Below are positions 1 to 5,846 of a stretch of 9,759 nt of DNA, piece after piece. Made by a program: the position numbers and the translations under genes. Where the stretch lies: positions 1-9,759 of the forward strand of contig NZ_JBEZFP010000219.1 of assembly GCF_040649515.1 (NCBI RefSeq), given 5' to 3'. Source of the stretch: Yinghuangia elevatio. GTDB lineage: Bacteria; Actinomycetota; Actinomycetes; Streptomycetales; Streptomycetaceae. Numbering within the stretch: the first letter of the stretch is position 1; every line of letters starts with the position of its first letter. The notes beneath the pieces were generated by a model that saw only the letters and a list, made by a program, of their open reading frames with translations, was not told where the DNA came from and searched no databases.

Positions 1-2670
1 TCCGGACCGGTCCCGGATGCCGCCTCGCACCAGGCCCCGCCGCCCGCGGGCGCGAACACCGGTGCGAACTCGCCGGGTTCGGATGTCCCGCGGATTCCGC
101 CGCCGCCGGTCGGCCCGGTGCAGTCCGGCGACGTCGCCCAGGCGGGCCCCGCGCAGCCGACTCCGGCGCAGCAGACTCCGCCCGCCACGGCTCCCGCGGC
201 TCCCGCGGAGTCGGCGCAGCCTGCCTCCGTAGAGGACGGACCGGGCGAGTCGGCTGCGGCAAACCCGGTACAGGCGGGGGCAGAGCCGACCGGATCCGCG
301 CCGATGGCTCCGACGCCGACCGAACAGGCCGCATCCGCCACTTCCACGCCCACGGCCACGCCGACACCCCCTGCCGCCGGGCAGCCGGGCGTCGCCGAGA
401 CCGCCGCGCCGGCACCGCAGCAGGCGGTTCCGACCGGCGCCGCAGAGCCCGCGGCCGCAGCCGCGGGCTCGCCGCGCCGCATGCGTACGGCCGCGTTTGC
501 CGACCCGGACGCGGCTGCGCCTCGCGGCGTACGCTCGCGCAACCTGCGCGCGCGAGGCGCCGAGACCGCCCAGGCGGACGCGCCCGAGGCCACGAACACC
601 CCCAACACCCCCAAGACCCCGAGCGTCCCGGCCGTGCCGGCTCCCGCTGAGGTTGTGGCGCCGAGTTCCGGTACGCCGGACCCGCAGTCGCAGGCCGTAC
701 AGCCGCACGCCGTACAACCCCCGTCGGCGCCCGCCGCCGTCGAGCCGCCTGCCCAGCAGGCGCCCGCGGCACCGGCCGCATCCGCCGCAACTGCTGCGGG
801 CACGCCTTCACCGGCTTCACCGGCTTCCGCGGCGGACAACTCGGCGACGGGACAGGCTGCTTCGCCGTCGCGTACGCGGATCAGCGGCGTCCGGCCCCGC
901 GGGCGTACCCGTCAGGTCCCGGTCCAGGAGCCGGCGGCGAACGATCCGCAGCGCGAGACAGCAGGGGCCTCGGGCCCGGCAGTTGCCGCAACGGGTCCTG
1001 TTTCGCCGCAGGGCGCCACCTTCGGTCCCGAAGGCGCGAACGTGGTGAACCTGCCCGCCGCGGCTGACGCCGCCACCCCGGCTGCGGGTCCGCCGGCGCC
1101 GGAATCGGCAACGCGGACACCTGCCGCGACCGTCCTCGCACAGCCGGGGGAGAGCGTTCAGGCCGAGGCAACTCCCGCCGCGGTCGCCGAAACCGCCGGG
1201 CAGGACAATCCGGCGATGCCGTCCGCGTCGGCCGGCGACACCAACCCGGCCGACGGGGCAACTAGCCCCGCGGCACAGGCCGCACAAGGTGCCCAGGGTG
1301 CCACCGCGCCTGCCGAGGGACCGAATGCCGGTGTCCGGCAGCCGGTCCCGGGTGCCGCCGCGGGCCCGGCCGGGGCAAATGCCGTTCCGCCGGTCGCAGT
1401 CGGCGGCGCTCCGACCCTTCCGCCCCCAGGCCGGGTCGCCGCGCGCCGGGCGCGCCAGGCGGGCGTGGCTCCCGCGCCCGCCCCGGCTCCGGCCCCCGCG
1501 CCCGCTCCAGCCCCGGCGTCGCCCCCCGTGCCAACTGCCGTACCGGCACAGGCCGATGGTCAGGCAGGCGCCGCACCCGCACCCGCACAGAGCATCCCGG
1601 TGGCGGCAACGCCCGCGGCCGGTGTGCCGGTCGCACCGGCACACCAGGGGCCCATCCCCGTTCCGCCGGTGGTCCCGGTTCCCGGCGCCGCGTCGGCACC
1701 GGCAGGCAGTGTCCCGAGCAGCCCCGGCACGACCAGTACGACAGGCGCCACAGGCAACACAGGTGACGTCGGCAAGACGGGCAAGGAAGACGTGACGGAC
1801 ACCCCGGTTACCGCAGCAACCCCCGGTCAGACGGCACCGGCCGGTACGCCTGCCGAGCAGCAGGCCTCTCCCGGCGCGGTCGCGGCGTCTTCCGCCGAGC
1901 AGGGCGCCGAGGCTGTTCGCGGTCGTAGGCGGGTCCGCCTGGCGGCGGTTCCCCAGGGTGAGCCGGCGCAGCCCGCCGCCGCTTCCGCACCGGGCGACGC
2001 CGGGCCAGAGTCCGCTGTCCCGCAGCCCACCGTTCCGCAGCCCACCGCTGCGCAGTCTGCTGTTTCGCAGACAGCCGAGGCGACACCGGGCCCGGCACAG
2101 ACCGCGGCCGCCGCTCCGGCCCAGGTCGATGCCCCGGGGCCTGCCGTGTCGCCCGCCGTACCGTCCGAGGGGCAGCCTGAGGAGCAGGCGGCGTCCGTCA
2201 CAGGGCCCGCGCATGCCGTCCCGCAGGGTGGTCAGCAGCAAGAGACGCCTGCGGCCGCGGGTACTTCCGTCCCGCAGCCTCCCGCGCACCCCGCCCCCAC
2301 CCAGGCGGCGCCCGTCCAGCCCGACGCCGCGCGGGCGCCGACGGCACATGCGGTCGCACCTGCCCCGCAGGAGGCCGGCCAGGACGCCGCTCCGGCGCCT
2401 GCCGCCGAGGCGGGCACTCCGGCGGACGGCACGGCCGCGTCGGACCCGGCACCCGACGCGGGTCCGGCCGCCGCCCCGTCGCAGGACGGGCCCCGCGCCG
2501 AAGCAGCCGAAATCGAAGCCGACGGCGAAACCGGCCCCGGACCCGAAGACGACGCGGACACGGGCACGCACACGGACACGGACAACGACACCGAGACCGA
2601 GACCGAGACCGAGGGCGAAACCGAGATCGACACCGCGAGCGAAGGCACGACCGACGTCGAGACCGACCCC
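1..2670 (+). repeat. Low-complexity coding tract: Pro/Ala/Thr/Gln-rich extension of the BluB-CobT protein
   Basis: About 890 codons of the fusion gene encode almost no hydrophobic segments or recognisable fold. Composition is dominated by Ala, Pro, Gly, Thr, Gln, Ser and Val, with few charged residues apart from four arginine-rich islands (469-564, 862-915, 1429-1458, 1912-1956). Small in-frame tandem duplications occur: NTP-NTP-KTP at 595-621, SPA-SPA at 808-825, an alternating Ala-Pro run at 1468-1518, and PQPTV-PQPTA at 2020-2049. A short collagen-like Gly-X-X run (GAT-GNT-GDV-GKT-GKE) lies at 1744-1788. The tract remains in one open frame and joins the enzymes without a stop, so it is translated if the enzymes start upstream of the window. 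Long Ala/Pro-rich leaders on actinomycete enzymes are not unheard of; the length here is notable. Confidence 0.85.
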
Positions 2671-4401
2671 GCGCCCGGCTACGGCGAGTCCGACCGCGAG
2701 GCGGTGCACCGCGTCATGCGCGAGCGCCGCGACGTACGCACCGGCTTCCGCTCCGACGCGGTTCCCGACGAGGTCCTCATCCGCGTCCTGGAAGCCGCCC
2801 ACCACGCGCCCAGCGTCGGCTTCTCGCAGCCGTGGGACTTCGTCGTGATCCGCAACGAGGAGACCCGTGCGGGCGTGCAGCGGCTCGCCGCCCGGCAGCG
2901 GGAGGCGTACGCCGCGTCGCTGCCCAAGGCCCGGGCCAAGCAGTTCCTCGGCATCAAGACCGAGGCGATCCTCGAGACGCCGGTCAACATCGTGGTGACG
3001 GTGGACTCGACGCGCGGCGGCCGGCACACCCTCGGTCGCCACACGCAGCCGCAGATGGGCCCGTACTCGAGTGCGCTCGCGGTCGAGAACCTGTGGCTCG
3101 CGGCCCGCGCGGAGGGCCTCGGCGTCGGCTGGGTCAGCTTCTTCGACGAGCGCGAGCTCAGCCATGCGCTCGGGCTTCCCGAGCACCTGGAGATCGTCGC
3201 GTACCTGTGTGTCGGCTACGTCGACGCGTTCCCCGACGAGCCGGAGCTCGGGCAGTCCGGCTGGGCGAAGCAGCGTCCGCTGTCGTGGGTGGTGCACGAG
3301 GAGGAGTACGGGCGGCGCGGGCTGCCCGGCGAGGACCCCGTACGCCTGCTCGACGAGACGATCCGCTCGGTGCGGCCGCTGGACGCCAAGGCGCTCAGCG
3401 CAGCCTGGGACCGGCACAAGGTGATGACCAAGCCCGCCGGCTCGCTCGGCGTGCTGGAGATGATCTCGGCGCAGCTGGCGGGTCTGTCGCGGACCTGTCC
3501 GCCGCCGGTCCCGGAGCCTGCCGCGGTGGCGGTGTTCGCCGCCGACCACGGGGTGCACGCGCAGGGCGTGTCGCCGTGGCCGCAGGAAGTCACCGCGCAG
3601 ATGGTGCAGAACTTCCTCGCGGGCGGCGCGGTCGTCAACGCGTTCGCCCGGCAGATCGGCGTCGAGGTCTGCGTCGTGGACGTCGGCGTCGCGTCCGAGC
3701 TCCCGGTGGGGGCCGGCCTGCTGCCGCGCAAGGTGCGCCCGGGTACCGCCGACATGACGCAGGGCCCCGCTATGTCGCGCGAGGAGGTCATGCGTGCCAT
3801 AGAGGTCGGCATCGAGACGGCGCGCGACCTGGTGACCGCCGGGAACCGCTGCCTCCTCACCGGCGACATGGGCATCGCGAACACGACCGCGTCGGCGGCG
3901 CTGATCGCGGTGTTCACCGGCACGGACGCCGCCGAGGTGACCGGCCGCGGCACCGGCATCGACGACAGCACCCACGACCGCAAGGTGCAGGTCGTCCGGG
4001 CCGCGCTCGCCAAGCACGCGCCGGACCCCGACGACCCGATCGGGGTGCTGGCCGCGGTCGGCGGGCTGGAGCACGCCGCGCTGGCCGGGTTCATCATCGG
4101 CGGCGCGGCGATGCGTACGCCGGTGGTCCTCGACGGTGTGATCGCGGGGGCCGCCGCTCTGGCCGCGCATCGCATTGCGCCGGACGCGCTGGCAGCCTGC
4201 ATCGCGGGCCACCGTTCCGCCGAGCCGGGGCACGCCGCCGCGCTCGCGAAGCTGGGGCTGCGCCCGCTGGTCGAGCTGGAACTGCGGCTGGGCGAGGGAA
4301 CCGGGGCCGTCCTGGCCCTCCCCCTGGTGCAGAGTGCGGCCCGCGTGATGCACGATGTGGCGACGTTCGACTCCGCCGGAGTCAGCGGCAAGACGGGCTG
4401 A
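1..4401 (+). CDS. cobT: BluB-CobT fusion: 5,6-dimethylbenzimidazole synthase / nicotinate-nucleotide:DMB phosphoribosyltransferase with giant disordered N-terminus (5' partial)
   Basis: The frame is open from base 1 with no stop, so the true start lies upstream; GTG 118 is not a convincing start. In-window residues 1-893 are Pro/Ala-rich and probably disordered. Residues about 894-1110 are a BluB domain, a flavin-dependent enzyme that cleaves FMNH2 to 5,6-dimethylbenzimidazole (DMB). It has the ERRDVR motif with Asp at 2731-2733 and GWVSFF with Ser at 3136-3138. These are 135 residues apart, as are Asp32 and Ser167 of Sinorhizobium BluB. Residues about 1116-1466 are CobT, which converts DMB plus nicotinate mononucleotide to alpha-ribazole phosphate. 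The catalytic Glu lies in RLGEGTGA (4294-4296). The GDMGIANTT motif has Asp at 3865-3867, 143 residues upstream, the same spacing as Glu174 and Glu317 of Salmonella CobT. The fusion channels lower-ligand synthesis into activation. The product is presumably cytoplasmic, though its N-terminus is unseen. It ends with TGA and is followed by a siroheme/precorrin-2 gene. Enzyme assignments are firm; the role of the extension is unknown. Confidence 0.95.
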   Translation, partial: SGPVPDAASHQAPPPAGANTGANSPGSDVPRIPPPPVGPVQSGDVAQAGPAQPTPAQQTPPATAPAAPAESAQPASVEDGPGESAAANPVQAGAEPTGSAPMAPTPTEQAASATSTPTATPTPPAAGQPGVAETAAPAPQQAVPTGAAEPAAAAAGSPRRMRTAAFADPDAAAPRGVRSRNLRARGAETAQADAPEATNTPNTPKTPSVPAVPAPAEVVAPSSGTPDPQSQAVQPHAVQPPSAPAAVEPPAQQAPAAPAASAATAAGTPSPASPASAADNSATGQAASPSRTRISGVRPRGRTRQVPVQEPAANDPQRETAGASGPAVAATGPVSPQGATFGPEGANVVNLPAAADAATPAAGPPAPESATRTPAATVLAQPGESVQAEATPAAVAETAGQDNPAMPSASAGDTNPADGATSPAAQAAQGAQGATAPAEGPNAGVRQPVPGAAAGPAGANAVPPVAVGGAPTLPPPGRVAARRARQAGVAPAPAPAPAPAPAPAPASPPVPTAVPAQADGQAGAAPAPAQSIPVAATPAAGVPVAPAHQGPIPVPPVVPVPGAASAPAGSVPSSPGTTSTTGATGNTGDVGKTGKEDVTDTPVTAATPGQTAPAGTPAEQQASPGAVAASSAEQGAEAVRGRRRVRLAAVPQGEPAQPAAASAPGDAGPESAVPQPTVPQPTAAQSAVSQTAEATPGPAQTAAAAPAQVDAPGPAVSPAVPSEGQPEEQAASVTGPAHAVPQGGQQQETPAAAGTSVPQPPAHPAPTQAAPVQPDAARAPTAHAVAPAPQEAGQDAAPAPAAEAGTPADGTAASDPAPDAGPAAAPSQDGPRAEAAEIEADGETGPGPEDDADTGTHTDTDNDTETETETEGETEIDTASEGTTDVETDPAPGYGESDREAVHRVMRERRDVRTGFRSDAVPDEVLIRVLEAAHHAPSVGFSQPWDFVVIRNEETRAGVQRLAARQREAYAASLPKARAKQFLGIKTEAILETPVNIVVTVDSTRGGRHTLGRHTQPQMGPYSSALAVENLWLAARAEGLGVGWVSFFDERELSHALGLPEHLEIVAYLCVGYVDAFPDEPELGQSGWAKQRPLSWVVHEEEYGRRGLPGEDPVRLLDETIRSVRPLDAKALSAAWDRHKVMTKPAGSLGVLEMISAQLAGLSRTCPPPVPEPAAVAVFAADHGVHAQGVSPWPQEVTAQMVQNFLAGGAVVNAFARQIGVEVCVVDVGVASELPVGAGLLPRKVRPGTADMTQGPAMSREEVMRAIEVGIETARDLVTAGNRCLLTGDMGIANTTASAALIAVFTGTDAAEVTGRGTGIDDSTHDRKVQVVRAALAKHAPDPDDPIGVLAAVGGLEHAALAGFIIGGAAMRTPVVLDGVIAGAAALAAHRIAPDALAACIAGHRSAEPGHAAALAKLGLRPLVELELRLGEGTGAVLALPLVQSAARVMHDVATFDSAGVSGKTG
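2551..2670 (+). repeat. Acidic Asp/Thr/Glu linker just before the BluB domain, with a hexamer repeat
   Basis: About 40 codons immediately upstream of the BluB domain encode alternating Asp-Thr and Glu-Thr pairs with no Lys or Arg. The core is four perfect copies of the hexamer accgag at 2590-2613 (Thr-Glu x4), surrounded by degenerate relatives. The composition differs sharply from the Ala/Pro tract before it and from the folded domain after it. It reads as an extended, strongly negative spacer, probably expanded by slippage. Confidence 0.75.
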
Positions 4402-4443
4402 CCCGCCCCCGCGCGGGGCGTGTCCCCGTCCCGCGCGGTGCGG

Positions 4444-4465
4444 CCCGGGGCCGCAACGGCCCGGG
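4444..4465 (+). promoter_or_regulatory. GC-rich stem-loop in the cobT-cobA gap
   Basis: The arms 4444-4453 and 4457-4465 pair over nine G-C pairs with a single bulged G (4450) and a CAA loop; two G-U pairs could extend the base. An alternative five-pair hairpin (4441-4445 with 4449-4453) would compete for the same bases. A separate 12-base perfect palindrome, CCCC-GCGC-GGGG, lies at 4407-4418, six bases after the cobT stop. No T-run follows any of them, so a classical intrinsic terminator is not supported. The stem sits 27 bases before the downstream ATG and could stabilise mRNA, attenuate read-through or affect initiation. The fold is seen in the sequence; any function is inferred. Confidence 0.4.
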
Positions 4466-4492
4466 TTCCGACGGATAGTGAGAAAGAGCGCC

Positions 4493-5731
4493 ATGTCCCC
4501 GAAGTACGACGACGTCCCGGCCTACCCCGCGGGCCTCCGGCTCGCCGGCCGCCGGGTCGTCATGGTGGGGGCCGGCACGGTCGCCCGCCGCAGACTGCCC
4601 GGGCTCGTCGACGCGAAGGCCGATGTGCTGGTCGTCGCGCCGGAGGCCACGCCGTCCGTCGAGGCGATGGCCGACGACGGCGAGCTGCGCTGGGAGCGGC
4701 GCGGCTACCGGGCCGAGGACCTGGACGGCGCCTGGTACGTCATCGCGGCCACCGACGACCCGGCGGTGAACGCCGCCGTCGAGGCGGACGCCGAGGCGCG
4801 CCGGATCTTCTGCGTGCGCTCCGACGACGCCTCGCACGCCAGTGCCTGGACCCCGGCGAGCGGACGGCACGACGGCCTGCAGATCGCGGTGCTGGCGGGC
4901 GGCGACCCGCGCCGCGCCGCCGCGGTCCGCGACCGCGTGCTCGAGGAGCTGCGCGAGGGCACGCTCGGCGCGGCGCACTACCGCGCCAAGCGGGCCGGGG
5001 TGGCCCTGGTCGGCGGCGGGCCCGGCGACCCGGACCTCATCACCGTGCGCGGCCGCCGCCTGCTGGCCGAGGCCGACGTCGTGATCACCGACCGCCTCGG
5101 GCCGCGCGCCCTGCTGGACGAACTGCCTTCCGACGTCGAGGTGATCGACGCCGCGAAGATCCCCTACGGCCGGGCGATGGCCCAGGAGGCGATCAACGAG
5201 GAGATCATCAGGCACGCGTCCGCGGGCAAGTTCGTCGTGCGTCTGAAGGGCGGCGACAACTACGTCTTCGGCCGCGGCTTCGAGGAAGCCATCGCGTGTG
5301 CGCGGGCCGGCATCCCGGTCGAGGTGGTGCCGGGCATCACGAGCGCGATCTCGGTCCCGGCCATCGCGGGCATTCCGGTGACGCACCGCGGCGTGGCCCA
5401 CGAGTTCACGGTCGTCTCCGGGCACGTGGCCCCCGACAACCCCCAGTCCCTGACGGACTGGCCCGCGCTCGGGCGCCTGCGCGGCACCCTCGTCCTGCTC
5501 ATGGCGATGGAACGCCTCGGCGCCATCGCGGACACCCTCGTCTCGCACGGCCGTGCCGCGGACACCCCGGTGGCGATCGTCCAGGAGGGCACGATGGCGA
5601 CGCAGCGCGTGCTGCGTACCACTCTTGCCGCCGCCGCGGCCGACGCCCGGGAGCACGGCATGCGTCCTCCGGCCATCGTCGTCATCGGCGACGTCGTGGC
5701 CGTCGCCGACGAGATCGCCGGAGCCCGGTAG
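4493..5731 (+). CDS. cobA: Siroheme synthase CysG-type: precorrin-2 dehydrogenase domain plus uroporphyrinogen-III C-methyltransferase
   Basis: A 412-residue cytoplasmic enzyme. Residues about 14-150 form an NAD-binding precorrin-2 dehydrogenase/ferrochelatase-like domain: Rossmann motif VGAGTVA at 25-31 and the family ATDDxxVN motif with Asp88-Asp89. Residues about 168-412 are the SAM-dependent methyltransferase that turns uroporphyrinogen III into precorrin-2. It has LVGGGPGDPDLIT (172-184), Asp200 in TDRL, Lys222, VRLKGGDxxVFGRG, VVPGITSA and PVTHRG. Asp200 and Lys222 are 22 residues apart, as are Asp248 and Lys270 of Salmonella CysG; Met337 matches the position of its Met382. The ATG at 4493 is preceded by only a weak Shine-Dalgarno (GAAAGAG, 4482-4488). 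An in-frame ATG at 4355 would lie inside the cobT coding end and is unlikely. It follows cobT by 91 bases on the same strand, so it probably serves cobalamin as well as siroheme. It is shorter than enteric CysG (about 457 residues), mainly in the linker between domains. Other names in use are cysG and sumT. Confidence 0.93.
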   Translation: MSPKYDDVPAYPAGLRLAGRRVVMVGAGTVARRRLPGLVDAKADVLVVAPEATPSVEAMADDGELRWERRGYRAEDLDGAWYVIAATDDPAVNAAVEADAEARRIFCVRSDDASHASAWTPASGRHDGLQIAVLAGGDPRRAAAVRDRVLEELREGTLGAAHYRAKRAGVALVGGGPGDPDLITVRGRRLLAEADVVITDRLGPRALLDELPSDVEVIDAAKIPYGRAMAQEAINEEIIRHASAGKFVVRLKGGDNYVFGRGFEEAIACARAGIPVEVVPGITSAISVPAIAGIPVTHRGVAHEFTVVSGHVAPDNPQSLTDWPALGRLRGTLVLLMAMERLGAIADTLVSHGRAADTPVAIVQEGTMATQRVLRTTLAAAAADAREHGMRPPAIVVIGDVVAVADEIAGAR

Positions 5732-5739
5732 GCCGGACC

Positions 5740-5754
5740 GCCTCGTCGCGAGGC
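5740..5754 (+). terminator. Possible weak stem-loop after cobA/cysG
   Basis: A perfect six-base-pair stem (GCCTCG 5740-5745, CGAGGC 5749-5754) with a TCG loop starts eight bases after the stop codon. No T-run follows, so it is at best a non-canonical actinobacterial terminator or an mRNA 3'-end stabiliser. Confidence 0.35.
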
Positions 5755-5834
5755 TCGCCCGCGCACCGGGTCGCGGCCGAATCGATCTTCGTCGGTACGG
5801 TGTGCGCGGTAGGTACGCGGTCTTCTGACTCGGC

Positions 5835-5840
5835 AAGGAG
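5835..5840 (+). promoter_or_regulatory. Strong ribosome binding site for the uracil permease
   Basis: AAGGAG lies six bases upstream of the ATG at 5847 and fixes the start of the permease. The 115-base gap before it (5732-5846) otherwise holds the small hairpin after cobA and no promoter hexamers that I can support. Confidence 0.8.
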
Positions 5841-5846
5841 CGGTTC

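Noticed and set aside
118..120. GTG as the start of the BluB-CobT gene
   Set aside because: The same frame is open to base 1 with the same Pro/Ala composition, and no ribosome binding site precedes this codon; the real start is outside the window.
4474..4479. GATAGT as a -10 box for cobA
   Set aside because: It would place transcription start almost at the ATG, and no matching -35 element is visible in the GC-only sequence upstream.
4402..4492. Cobalamin riboswitch upstream of cobA
   Set aside because: The gap is only 91 bases, far shorter than the roughly 200-base aptamer, and no B12-box-like sequence was recognised. A riboswitch, if any, would lie upstream of the cobT gene outside the window.
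817..4494. A 1225-codon open frame on the minus strand opposite the BluB-CobT gene
   Set aside because: The + strand frame carries clear BluB and CobT motifs with correct spacing. The minus frame is Arg/Gly-rich with no recognisable domain, as expected opposite high-GC coding sequence.
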